Shown here one piece after another: positions 22,517 to 31,181 of a DNA stretch of 38,627 nucleotides. Source of the DNA: CAZRVH01 sp964624905 (GTDB lineage Bacteria; Patescibacteriota; Gracilibacteria; Peribacterales; Peribacteraceae); contig CAZUYK010000011.1 in the NCBI GenBank assembly GCA_964624905.1, positions 1 to 38,627 of the forward strand, given 5' to 3'. Position numbers and translations under genes: made by a program. The notes under the pieces are model-generated. The model had not been told where the DNA came from. It saw only the letters and a list, made by a program, of their open reading frames with translations, and made no database searches. Position 1 is the first letter of the stretch. The number at the start of each line of letters is the position of its first letter.

Positions 22517-24016
22517 TCAGGGATTAGGCTTCTTCGGGAGTATATCGTCGCAGCGGGCCGGGAGGTCCGCCCCTTCCACTTCTATGCATGCAGCCTCCGC
22601 GCATTTCTTCCAGCGGGGGTTGGCTCCGTTGTCCTGCAGGAATTGGCCGTCGGTATACGGGAAGCACTCGTCGGCGTAGGCCGTGCGCAGGATGCGTTCC
22701 AGGGAGTCGTTGCACGGGCGATAGATGCAGGTACGGCGCAGGTAGTACGCGTAGCGGATGACGAAGCTGCGCAGGCCCTCTTTCTGCGTCGCTATGCGCG
22801 ACAGTTCCCCGACGCTTGCGCGCAGGTCCTGCAGGGCCTCGGCGATTTCCAGCGTGCCGTCCGGGGCCGACGCGAACATCGTGCCTTCCTTTTTACCCTG
22901 CAGTTCGTTGAGGGTTTCGAAGAACTGGCGCGCGGCGTTGCGGAAGAGTTGTACGAGGGGATTGTTTCCGTTCTCGGCGCGTTCGCGCTTTTCCTTGTCC
23001 TCGATTTCTTCCGGCGTCTTCAGGTCGTCCGAGTGTTCGCGGAAGATTCCTTCGGCAGCTCTCTTTGCCACAAAGTCCGTAAGGATGCGGATTTCGTCTT
23101 TCTTGTAGGAGAAGGGGGAGCGAACGGAACGCAGGCGCAGCGCGTCGGGAGGAGTCTCGTCCTGGCAGCCGCTCAGTTCCTTGTGTTCCGGGTTTTCCGT
23201 TTGTTCCGGGACGGATGGCGCCGAGCTGGCGTTGCCGTGAAGGGCGTTGAGTTCCCGCTCCAACTCCGCGAATTCCTTGCCGAGTTGCTTGTATTTCTTT
23301 ACTTCGCCTTCCAGCGTTTCAAGGCTCTTTCTTTCTTCCTCGGCCGGTTTGTATGCGCTGATCTTGGTCAGCAGCGACGCGTCGCATCCGTACCCGTCTC
23401 CTCCCGGGGGCGCGTAGTCCGAATCAAACGGGCACATCGCCTTGGACGACGCCGACGAGCCGCCTCCTATCGATGGCGCCGACGATGCGGAAGAGCGTTG
23501 CGGATCGAACCGCCATTGCTCTTCCCAAGTCGGGTCCTGGTAATTCGGATTCAGCGCGCCGCGCACGAGGTGTACTTTCCGCTCGCGCAGGAATTCCAGC
23601 AGGGCTTCGGCCTGGATAATGCCCCAGATGGAATTCTTCTTCAGCTGCGCCTGGAGTTCGTCGTGCGTTTCCTTCAGCTTGCAGTCGATGAGGATGGAGT
23701 CGACGCGGAGGCACGCCGTCGCATTCAGAAGGTCGGTTTGCGCGACGCTGATGGTCAGGTAGGAGTCGATCAGCGAGTTCGTCGCTTCGCCGATCTGCCG
23801 CGCCCAAGAGGGAAGGTAACGTTCGAAGCCCGCATTCGCGGACGCGCCGCGCAGCTTCTTCAGGCCCTCTTCGGCACGTTCCAGTACCTTCTTCACGTAA
23901 TGAGACGACACGGGATCTGTTCCCTTGAGTGCGTTGCAAATTTCGCTTTCCGCAGCCGCGGCAGACGCGGGCAGGAGCGCCATGGCAAGGCCGATGCTTG
24001 CAATCAAGCGCTTCAT
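22517..24016 (-). CDS. Exported hypothetical protein, gene 5 of the secreted operon (499 aa)
   Basis: Not recognised. The product begins with a signal peptide (MKRLIASIGLAMALLPASAA, cleavage near AAA-ES). The mature protein is mainly helical, with a serine/alanine/glycine linker near residue 180-196 (SSASSAPSIGGGSSASS), a charged coiled-coil-like segment around 225-265 and a cysteine-rich end (RRTCIYRPCNDSL, DECFPY, KKCAEAACIEVEG, ARCDDIL). Spaced cysteines suggest disulfide bonds formed outside the cytoplasm. Its ATG overlaps the stop of gene 4 by 4 nt (ATGA), so it is the last gene of a coupled operon. It ends 55 nt before the dnaE start. Confidence 0.75.
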   Translation of the reverse strand: MKRLIASIGLAMALLPASAAAAESEICNALKGTDPVSSHYVKKVLERAEEGLKKLRGASANAGFERYLPSWARQIGEATNSLIDSYLTISVAQTDLLNATACLRVDSILIDCKLKETHDELQAQLKKNSIWGIIQAEALLEFLRERKVHLVRGALNPNYQDPTWEEQWRFDPQRSSASSAPSIGGGSSASSKAMCPFDSDYAPPGGDGYGCDASLLTKISAYKPAEEERKSLETLEGEVKKYKQLGKEFAELERELNALHGNASSAPSVPEQTENPEHKELSGCQDETPPDALRLRSVRSPFSYKKDEIRILTDFVAKRAAEGIFREHSDDLKTPEEIEDKEKRERAENGNNPLVQLFRNAARQFFETLNELQGKKEGTMFASAPDGTLEIAEALQDLRASVGELSRIATQKEGLRSFVIRYAYYLRRTCIYRPCNDSLERILRTAYADECFPYTDGQFLQDNGANPRWKKCAEAACIEVEGADLPARCDDILPKKPNP

Positions 24017-26448
24017 TCCTGGGCGGGGGTAGCGGCGGAATCCTGTCCCATGGCGCACATCTCATCCGGGAAATCGATGGATTTGATTTCGTTCAGGAGC
24101 TTCGTCGCGATGCCGATGACTTCGGCGAGGTTTTTGCTCATCATGCGCATGTTTCGGGCGTAGAGATCCGTGCCGATGCGCGTTCCGACGGATTGTGCCA
24201 ATGATTCCATTTCCTGTACCGAGAGGTCATGGTTCGCTTCCATCTGGAACATGCTCATAAGGGTCGACAGGGGGTCCGTCAGGGGCGAATCCGTGCGCCT
24301 GTTCGCGCTGATGGTGCAAAGCGCGGACGGCGCGCCCGCGGGCAGGCCGGAGAGCGCGCAGAGTGCGGATTCGAATTCGCGTACCGGCAGCAGCGGGTTG
24401 TACGGGGGCAGGATGGGCTGGCCCGTCGTCGGCGCCGTCAGGAAGTTTCCCAGCGGGGAGCCGGCCAGCGGATCGTCGTACGGGAAGGCTTCGTCCTGGA
24501 CGCCTACGGGCGCGCGGCCGGGAGTCACGCGGTGGGTCTCCAGCGATTGCTCCACGCACTGGCCGATGAAGCACAGGTTGTTGCCGATGGTGTTTCCGTA
24601 TCCCGAGAGCGTTGCCGGCGTGCAGGGGCACATGTTGATCTCTTTTTTCTTCTCGGAATCAGGAACGGGACATGCGTCGCCTCCCCCCGCACTCATTGTA
24701 TTTATGAGGTCATCAACTCGTTCCTGTGCAATCGTGGAGCAGGCATTTTTTCCAAAACGTTTGCAGCTTTCGTTCGCCAAGATGGCGGCACAGGAATCTA
24801 CACTTATGCCCAGCTTGCTGTTTCCTAGCAGTCCGTCCGCCTGCATTTCCCCGCAATTCACAAGGTGTGCATCGTATTCGTAGCTGCAGCATCCCTGCTG
24901 GGTATTAGTCGGCTCCGAACCGGGTGGCAATGCGCAGAATTGCCGTACGTGTGCTAGTTCGTGTGACAGGACGTATTTCCTGGGAACGGGTAGGACGGGC
25001 TTTGTCGCGATGCAGACGCTGATATTGCCGTTGCCATCTTTCAGGCTGGTGTGGCCGTCCGCTCCGCCTTCGCAGCTTGCTTCGCACGAGATCGTATAAT
25101 TACATCCGCACGATGGATCAAGCGATGACGAAGAGGATGTCGCCTCCGCGCTCCCTGCGGAACTGTTTTGCGCCTGATTCCAAAATATTTCGCTGCAGAC
25201 ATCGGGTCCAGCAACAGTTTGCTTTTGGAAATTTTGGAATTTGCAGGATACGAGGACGATGGAATCCTTATCTTGTTCCTCGGGATCCGGACAACCTTCG
25301 CCCGATTTTACCTCCAGCGGCCTGCACAGGTAGCCCTTGAGCGCGAACGCCATACTGCACAGCCCGCTGCCCGCGTCCAGCTCGCCCGCGCGTTCCAATT
25401 CCAAGCGCACCTTCGTGTTCTGCTCGTCTTTCTTGGGTGGCTCGGGTGGGTATTCGCCGCCCAGGACCGGCTTTTCGTCTTCCTTGGTCAGGGTGGGGAA
25501 TACGGGGTCGAGGGGGGTCGTCCATTGCAATCCCACGTCGCCCGACGGATGAGCGGTGTCCGTGTCCATGCGCGCCCAGACGATGATATTTTCCGGCAAT
25601 GCCTTGGTTGCCTCTTCCGGGAAAACGAGGTAGTACGTCGGCGGAACATCCTTGCGCCCCTGGTATTGCGCCAACAGTTCCGTCCAGATCGCCTCAAGCG
25701 CGTTCTCCACATCCTCCCACCTCTTGCATAGGAAGCGGCGTTCGCCGTCCTTGCAGTCTATCTCATTGCCTTTTTCATCCTTGCGTTTCTCCTGCACGTC
25801 GGGCGCAAGGAATGTGGGTTTCCTCTTGTCCCTCACCAAACGCGCGCCGTACTGGTAGCGCCACACCGCCGCGATCCGCTCGTCTCCTTCCAATTCCTCC
25901 AGTTTGTCAGCCAGGTTCCCCACGAGGGATTCAAGATTCTCGCCTTCCTTTTCCTCGATTGCTACCGACGGTATCGTTTTTGTCACCCCCTGTCCCGGCG
26001 ATTGCGTACCCGCCTTCCAAACGTTCACGACCGCGTTCAGGTTGCCGAACAACGTCTGGGTTTTGCGCGGGATTTCCGAGATGGGAAGTTCGTAGCCCGT
26101 TGCGATCGCCTGGAGACGGCGTCCCGTGATGCGTACCTGGTTTTCGAAGGATACGATCGTCCGTATTTCATTCAGCACGTCGAGGCATCCCAGTCCGTTG
26201 AGGGCCTCGTGCTTGCTGCAGACGTCCGTGCTTCCGGCCATGATGCTATCCACTTCGTCCGCGGTGATTCCCCACTTCCTTTCCTTTGCGATCGCCGCGA
26301 TGAAATCCTTCACTTCGTCGTCGACTTTTTCCGCGCGGAGTTCCAGGTCCATCTGCTTCTTCACCGTTTCGTAGAGCGTGGCGGCGTGCGCCGCGGGCGT
26401 CTGCGACAGGAGGAGCGAGCCTATGAGGAAAGAGGAGAGGAATTTCAC
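24013..26448 (-). CDS. Exported protein with a HELAH zinc-protease motif, gene 4 of the secreted operon (811 aa)
   Basis: Not assigned to a family. It has a signal peptide (MKFLSSFLIGSLLLSQTPAA, cleavage after AHA), a helical N-terminal half, and a cysteine-rich middle (from about residue 364) that contains H496-E-L-A-H500 inside YVLSHELAHVRQFC. HExxH flanked by hydrophobic residues is the zinc-binding and catalytic helix of zincin metalloproteases; the following SYEYDAHLVNCGEMQADG holds candidate third ligands. A poly-serine linker (about 429-442) lies before it. The C-terminal 120 residues are helical (MFQMEANHDLSVQEMESLAQ onward). It overlaps both neighbours by 4 nt. Proteolytic activity is inferred from the motif only. 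Confidence 0.75.
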   Translation of the reverse strand: MKFLSSFLIGSLLLSQTPAAHAATLYETVKKQMDLELRAEKVDDEVKDFIAAIAKERKWGITADEVDSIMAGSTDVCSKHEALNGLGCLDVLNEIRTIVSFENQVRITGRRLQAIATGYELPISEIPRKTQTLFGNLNAVVNVWKAGTQSPGQGVTKTIPSVAIEEKEGENLESLVGNLADKLEELEGDERIAAVWRYQYGARLVRDKRKPTFLAPDVQEKRKDEKGNEIDCKDGERRFLCKRWEDVENALEAIWTELLAQYQGRKDVPPTYYLVFPEEATKALPENIIVWARMDTDTAHPSGDVGLQWTTPLDPVFPTLTKEDEKPVLGGEYPPEPPKKDEQNTKVRLELERAGELDAGSGLCSMAFALKGYLCRPLEVKSGEGCPDPEEQDKDSIVLVSCKFQNFQKQTVAGPDVCSEIFWNQAQNSSAGSAEATSSSSSLDPSCGCNYTISCEASCEGGADGHTSLKDGNGNISVCIATKPVLPVPRKYVLSHELAHVRQFCALPPGSEPTNTQQGCCSYEYDAHLVNCGEMQADGLLGNSKLGISVDSCAAILANESCKRFGKNACSTIAQERVDDLINTMSAGGGDACPVPDSEKKKEINMCPCTPATLSGYGNTIGNNLCFIGQCVEQSLETHRVTPGRAPVGVQDEAFPYDDPLAGSPLGNFLTAPTTGQPILPPYNPLLPVREFESALCALSGLPAGAPSALCTISANRRTDSPLTDPLSTLMSMFQMEANHDLSVQEMESLAQSVGTRIGTDLYARNMRMMSKNLAEVIGIATKLLNEIKSIDFPDEMCAMGQDSAATPAQE

Positions 26449-27194
26449 TGGTCTTCTGCGTTAGCGGGTTTTGCAAGATCACGGAGTGAACCGCGCGCGT
26501 CGATGGCGCGCGGCATGCATGCGGCCGCCTCGGCAACCAGCCCCATGCCGTTGCGGAGGTCTACCGAGGCGCGTTTCAGGCATTCGATATCCATCGCGAG
26601 CGGCTTGAGGCGGTCCAGGCCGCCGACGATGGAGAGGGTGCGTTCCAAGATGGGGCGCGCGGTCGCGAGTTCGCGTCGGATCATGATTTCATCCTCCGTT
26701 TTTCCGCTGATGAACGAGCCGTATCCCAACTGCGTGCCGGCCGACGAAGCAGAGCTTTTTTGCTGTTCGGTCGTCAGGAAGTAGCGCTTCTCGTCCAGGG
26801 AGCATTCGTATATGCGCAGGTATTCCAACAGTACCGGCGCAAGTTCCAATTCCGAGACGGTGCGCTTCTTCCAGGGTTCCAGCGTGGATGCCAATGCCTG
26901 CAATTCGCCGCTGGCCTTGAACATGGCGGGGTAGTCTTCCGCCGTGCATTGGATGTCCGCGGTGGACATGTCTTCCATTTTCTTCATATGGGCGTCGATG
27001 ACGCCGGAGACTTTGCCGTGGTAGGTGTCAGGCCACTTTTCAAGATCCATTTCTTCGAAAGGGCCGTCCTTTCCGGTGCAGGGTGACAGCTGCTCGCCCC
27101 CGCTCCATTCCCAGTCGGGCGCGGACACGCATCCCGACAGGAGAGCGAGCAATGCGATGCGCAGGCCGACGGAGAAGATCGCGTTACTCTTCAC
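26445..27194 (-). CDS. Putative lipoprotein, gene 3 of the secreted operon (249 aa)
   Basis: Not recognised. The N-terminus (MKSNAIFSVGLRIALLALLS followed by G-C22) is a lipoprotein signal with LLSGC as lipobox, so the mature protein should be lipid-anchored at the membrane outside the cytoplasm. The rest is mostly helical with two or three further cysteines (IQCTAED, IYECSLDEKRYF, IECLKRAS) and a short SSASSAG stretch. The start codon is GTG and overlaps the end of gene 2 by 11 nt; the 3' end overlaps gene 4 by 4 nt. It is probably the membrane anchor of whatever complex the operon makes, which is inference. Confidence 0.72.
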   Translation of the reverse strand: MKSNAIFSVGLRIALLALLSGCVSAPDWEWSGGEQLSPCTGKDGPFEEMDLEKWPDTYHGKVSGVIDAHMKKMEDMSTADIQCTAEDYPAMFKASGELQALASTLEPWKKRTVSELELAPVLLEYLRIYECSLDEKRYFLTTEQQKSSASSAGTQLGYGSFISGKTEDEIMIRRELATARPILERTLSIVGGLDRLKPLAMDIECLKRASVDLRNGMGLVAEAAACMPRAIDARGSLRDLAKPANAEDQ

Positions 27195-28008
27195 ACTGCG
27201 AGAGGAAACAGGGGATGTTTTTCAGTCCGCCGAGCGTGCGGACGGTTTGCCAGAGGGGGTTGATGAGAGGGAAGCGGAAGTCCGACAGGAATCCTTCGAA
27301 CATGCCGGCGAATTGGGCGACCGTCCTGTACGAGGCGTCGTACGCGATGCTCAGGGACAGGATGTTGCTTTCCTGCAGGAAGATTTCTTCCACCGCTTTG
27401 TCACAGAGGCTGAGGTCGACCAGGGAAGGGCTGATTCCCTCCGTGGCGCTGCACGAATGCAGGACCGGAAGTTCCAACTCGATGCATCCTTCCGGCTGCA
27501 CCTTCAGCGTGTCCTCCTCTTTTTTCGCCGACAACGACGCGGATGAGATTTCACAGACGGCGCGAAGCCTGCACTCCAGGGCGCGCAGGGATTGCGTGAT
27601 GGGCGGGATGAGGTCCGATGTTCCCGTGCGCTTTGCTTCCAGAAGACCCCTGCGCGTCGGGGTGTCCTTATTCCTATCCATCTCGCCGTTGTCCCTGCTT
27701 CCTCCTTCGTCATCCGGCTGCGCCGCCCCCTGGCCGGAGCTGCTTTCCGAGTCCTTCTTGATCTCGCGCCACGTATCGCTTTCCGTTTTCAGCCATGCCT
27801 TGCCCTCCTTGTCGTACAGGAAGCTGTTCACCGGCAGATCTTCCGCGTCCTTCGCCCCGAACACGACGCTGCGATACAGGCGTTGTTCTTTCGCCAGCGC
27901 CCCGTAAATGTCGTCGATGCACGCGGGCGTCGCTATTTCCGCGGCCATCGCCGTGAACGGAGAAAGCAGCGTGAGCAGCAGGCCGGCGGAGGCAAGGCGT
28001 TTGATCAT
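27184..28008 (-). CDS. Exported hypothetical protein, gene 2 of the secreted operon (274 aa)
   Basis: Not recognised. A signal peptide (MIKRLASAGLLLTLLSPFTA, cleavage after AMA) is followed by a mature protein with a polar, serine- and aspartate-rich centre (about residues 85-120) and a helical C-terminal part with cysteines in LECRLRAVCE, PEGCIEL, LHSCSAT, LSLCDKA and the terminal IPCFLSQCEE. The start at 28008 overlaps the stop of gene 1 by 4 nt (ATGA); the longer frame to 28071 runs into gene 1 and lacks a signal peptide at its start. Disulfide-rich export outside the cytoplasm is likely. Confidence 0.73.
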   Translation of the reverse strand: MIKRLASAGLLLTLLSPFTAMAAEIATPACIDDIYGALAKEQRLYRSVVFGAKDAEDLPVNSFLYDKEGKAWLKTESDTWREIKKDSESSSGQGAAQPDDEGGSRDNGEMDRNKDTPTRRGLLEAKRTGTSDLIPPITQSLRALECRLRAVCEISSASLSAKKEEDTLKVQPEGCIELELPVLHSCSATEGISPSLVDLSLCDKAVEEIFLQESNILSLSIAYDASYRTVAQFAGMFEGFLSDFRFPLINPLWQTVRTLGGLKNIPCFLSQCEE

Positions 28009-30917
28009 TTCTTGGTGGTCGGAAGGATGGGGGAGGAGGGGAACGAGATGATGCCCTGTATGCGTTCCCATAGCGTGGCGTCGTACGGGGGAATATCCTT
28101 TTTTTCGGCGCTGCCGGCGGGCTTTGGGAACGACAGGGAGCGCAACGTCTTGCGTGCATCATCCTCGTTCCCGCTGTTATCGTTTTCTTCCGGCGCGCGG
28201 ATTTGCCAGCCTTGCAGCGGTTCGGATTTCTCCGGATGCATCAAGAGACATACGTGGTCCTCCGGCGGGCAATCCGAAGCCAGCGTCCGTCCGCTGCCCG
28301 TTGATTCATAATCCTCCTTCAGGAACACGAGCGGCCTGCTGCCGACGCGCGTCAGGCGTTCCACCAGGTCCATTTCCACATGGACGCAGGGCGAAACGCC
28401 CCAGTCGCATTCCAACTTCTGTTTCTTCTCGCGCAATTCCTGCTTTTCTTTGTTCCGGTCTTCGCGCGCCGACTTCGCCCCGTCGGATTCGCCGTCTTTT
28501 TCCCCTTCGTCGGAGTCCAGCGGCCCCATGCTTTGCCAGAATTCGTCGTACGTTTCCTTCATTTCCGTAAAGAGCGTCACGATGCCCGCCGCGCCCGTCC
28601 GCATCTCCGCGATGGTCACCGGATCGATGGGTTCCGGAAGGGTGATGGTCGGCGGCGCTCCCTTTTGCCTGACCTTCGGCAACTGTTCGCGGCTTTTTTT
28701 CAATGCATCGCGTATCTTCTGCACCTCCTTGCCGATGTCGGGCAGCTCTTCGATCGCATCCATGTGCGGCGGCCGCGGGATGGCGAGGCGTACCTGCTGC
28801 GGTTGCAGCAAAGTGGCACGGATGGACGTCTGCATGTACGAGATTTTGGAGAGGTCCACGATGATGTCCTGCGGCACCGTTCCCGGATCGGGCAGGGACG
28901 GCAGGCCTTCCTCCGAGATCTCGCCGCCGTTCGCGCGTGACGGCAGCCAGGGGTCGAGAAGCGAGAAAATCGGGATCGTGAATCTCTGGTTCATGCACCA
29001 AGGCAGGTTCGTTTCGTCATGGAAGGTTGCGAGAATGCCCTGCGCGTTTTCCAGTATCGGCGCGATCTGGTCCGCGATTTCCTTGCGCGATTCAACGCTC
29101 TTTTTGTAATCATCGATGTTTTTCTTGAGCCAGTCCGTGAGCGGTTTGGTAACTTCCTGTTGCAGTTTCAGAAGTTCCGCGGAGTACTCCGAAATATCCG
29201 CGCGCAAGGCGCGGTAGTCCTCTATGGCGTCCGCGTACGCGTTGAGGTCTTTGATCAATTCCGTCACCTTGGCGTCGGCTCCGTCGCAATTCGCCTCGCC
29301 CTTTTGCGCGGACGCCCATGCGCACCACGAGGCGGCGGTGGCGCGCAGTTCCATGGGATCCACGAGCGGCAGGATGATCGGCAGCGGTTCCTCGATCACT
29401 TGCAGCGTCAACGAGCGGTCGATGAAGCTGATGGCTTCGCCGAGCGTATCCTTACCTGCCCGGATCTGCACTTCTATGCGCTTCGATCGGTCATCCAGGG
29501 ATTTTTCCTCCTTTGATTCGGCCTTTTCCAGGAAGGGGTCCGTCGAAGCGCCGATCGCCCATGTGGTGGGGAGTACGAGTCTCAGCACCGGACCATGCAC
29601 GAACGTCTGCAGGCGGGTCTGCTGGGTCTGCCACCACTTGGTAAGCATCCTCGATTCGCCGGTTTCATCGAATGCGCGGATATACGAATGTTTCGCCACC
29701 GGCTTTTCCGTCGTCAGTTGCACCGTTGCCTTTTGCGTGCCGCGACTCAGGTTCGAGAGGAAGGTAGTCAGCGTGTAATTTTTTTCTGCCTGCAATCCGC
29801 TGTTCACGAAATCGATTGCCTGTCCAAGAAGGACGTACCACAGGTCTTTGTCCTTGTCGTACTTTCCCTCGTTGCGCTTGGCGGCGGGGGGATCGGGAAG
29901 ATTGGAATCTTGCCCGTACTTGCCTTTTCCAAGCTGCGTCTTTTTCATCTCCTCGAGGTTGATATCCGCGATGCAGCGCTTGTCCTTTTCCTGCGTCTGA
30001 TGGGTCTTGGGGTCGAACTCCTCGTACAGTCCGTAGCATCCGAAGCGAGCGTCCTTGTTCGCGACGTCCTTCGGGGCGTCGGGCACGCTCAGACGCTTAT
30101 AATTTGCATCGTATCTCCTGTAAAACGAGCGGTAGGGACGCCCGTTGAACGGACTTGTCACGCAGGACGCCTGCGTGCCGTCGCAACGGCATTCGCTGCC
30201 CGTGCACGACGCGCTGTTGCCCCTTCCTCCCTCGACCCATTCGTCGCTGCAGACGTAGCGGTCTTCCCATTTGCCACAGTAGCTGAACAGGTAGTTCCCC
30301 TCGTCGTCGAAGACGGGGATGATGTTCTCATCGCGGCAATCGGCGTAGGTGTATCCGTTCGTCCATGTCGCGAATTCCTGGCATTTTTCAGGCGTTTGCG
30401 GTCCGTCTACCGGCGCGTTGTCCAGCCATAGGCAAGGGGGGTCCTCGAAGTAAGGATAATTGACGGTGATGGGGATCCTACCCTGCGCATCGTCGCGCCA
30501 TGCGGTTTTTTCGCTTTCAAAGCGACTGTCTTCGCAGGCTGTGAACAAGCCCGCGGCGCCGTCAGGATATGTCAGGTCATCGTTTCGCAGCGCCATTCCC
30601 GACGGGATGTTTCCTTTCCAGTCGCCCTCGTGGCCGGGGAGGTTTTCCGTGTCCGCGATGCGTCCTTCGACGGACAGTTCCATGTTCCACCCGCCGCACT
30701 GCGCGGCGTCGAGGTATGCCGAGATGTTTTCCTTTTCCTTCTGCTTCTGTTTGTCTTTGTCATTATCCTTGTCCAAGTCTTTCTTAATCACTTTGTATAA
30801 TTCCTCGTACGTGCCCGGGAACGTGCTCGGAATTTCAAACACGTCGCGCGCCAGCGTAGGGGTGGCAAGGAGAAGGAGAACGCCGCCGATGGATGCCCGG
30901 AGGCATGGTTGGCGCAT
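28005..30917 (-). CDS. Large exported cysteine-rich protein, gene 1 of the secreted operon (970 aa)
   Basis: Not recognised. A signal peptide (MRQPCLRASIGGVLLLLATP, cleavage near LA-RD) precedes a lysine/aspartate-rich segment (about 48-64), then a cysteine-rich region (about 74-320, with many short C-x-C and C-rich motifs such as CTGSECRCDG), a long helical region with coiled-coil character (about 500-650), proline-rich strands (about 690-800, e.g. LPEPIDPVTIAEM) and another charged helical stretch (about 830-880). It is the first gene of the operon and is preceded by TATACT 9 nt before the ATG. The longer frame upstream crosses the promoter and is rejected. Its size and modular layout suggest a structural or surface component. 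Confidence 0.75.
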   Translation of the reverse strand: MRQPCLRASIGGVLLLLATPTLARDVFEIPSTFPGTYEELYKVIKKDLDKDNDKDKQKQKEKENISAYLDAAQCGGWNMELSVEGRIADTENLPGHEGDWKGNIPSGMALRNDDLTYPDGAAGLFTACEDSRFESEKTAWRDDAQGRIPITVNYPYFEDPPCLWLDNAPVDGPQTPEKCQEFATWTNGYTYADCRDENIIPVFDDEGNYLFSYCGKWEDRYVCSDEWVEGGRGNSASCTGSECRCDGTQASCVTSPFNGRPYRSFYRRYDANYKRLSVPDAPKDVANKDARFGCYGLYEEFDPKTHQTQEKDKRCIADINLEEMKKTQLGKGKYGQDSNLPDPPAAKRNEGKYDKDKDLWYVLLGQAIDFVNSGLQAEKNYTLTTFLSNLSRGTQKATVQLTTEKPVAKHSYIRAFDETGESRMLTKWWQTQQTRLQTFVHGPVLRLVLPTTWAIGASTDPFLEKAESKEEKSLDDRSKRIEVQIRAGKDTLGEAISFIDRSLTLQVIEEPLPIILPLVDPMELRATAASWCAWASAQKGEANCDGADAKVTELIKDLNAYADAIEDYRALRADISEYSAELLKLQQEVTKPLTDWLKKNIDDYKKSVESRKEIADQIAPILENAQGILATFHDETNLPWCMNQRFTIPIFSLLDPWLPSRANGGEISEEGLPSLPDPGTVPQDIIVDLSKISYMQTSIRATLLQPQQVRLAIPRPPHMDAIEELPDIGKEVQKIRDALKKSREQLPKVRQKGAPPTITLPEPIDPVTIAEMRTGAAGIVTLFTEMKETYDEFWQSMGPLDSDEGEKDGESDGAKSAREDRNKEKQELREKKQKLECDWGVSPCVHVEMDLVERLTRVGSRPLVFLKEDYESTGSGRTLASDCPPEDHVCLLMHPEKSEPLQGWQIRAPEENDNSGNEDDARKTLRSLSFPKPAGSAEKKDIPPYDATLWERIQGIISFPSSPILPTTKK

Positions 30918-30926
30918 GATCCCCGA

Positions 30927-30932
30927 AGTATA
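30927..30932 (-). promoter_or_regulatory. -10 box of the secreted operon
   Basis: On the minus strand TATACT ends 9 nt before the ATG of gene 1. A TTGTCT lies about 19 nt further upstream as a possible -35. This is the only promoter seen for the whole five-gene run. Confidence 0.6.
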
Positions 30933-30982
30933 GATCACGTGACTATGTAGAAGACAAAGGTCTTTTGTTTTGCACAAGCGGA

Positions 30983-30996
30983 TTTTCTTAAGAAAA
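30983..30996. promoter_or_regulatory. 14-bp perfect palindrome in the divergent gap between the secreted operon and ssb
   Basis: TTTTCTTAAGAAAA is a perfect palindrome, 50 nt upstream of the secreted operon's -10 box, in an AT-rich part of a 264-nt divergent gap. It could be a repressor or activator site for either gene. The rest of the gap (30997-31181) has TAAAAT at 31098-31103 as a possible ssb -10 and no other clear signal. Confidence 0.5.
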
Positions 30997-31181
30997 GACA
31001 AACTATCTTCACATATCTTTCCGAATGTTCCGGAGCGTGATGAAACGCCGATGTTTGCTTCCGGATGCGATGATGTGAAGATTCGACATTCATGAACTAA
31101 AATTATGCATCCGTCTCCTTGGTCGCGATGCATCGGGATGATAGTCTGCGCTCCACCCTTCACTTCCATCCAACCCATTCT

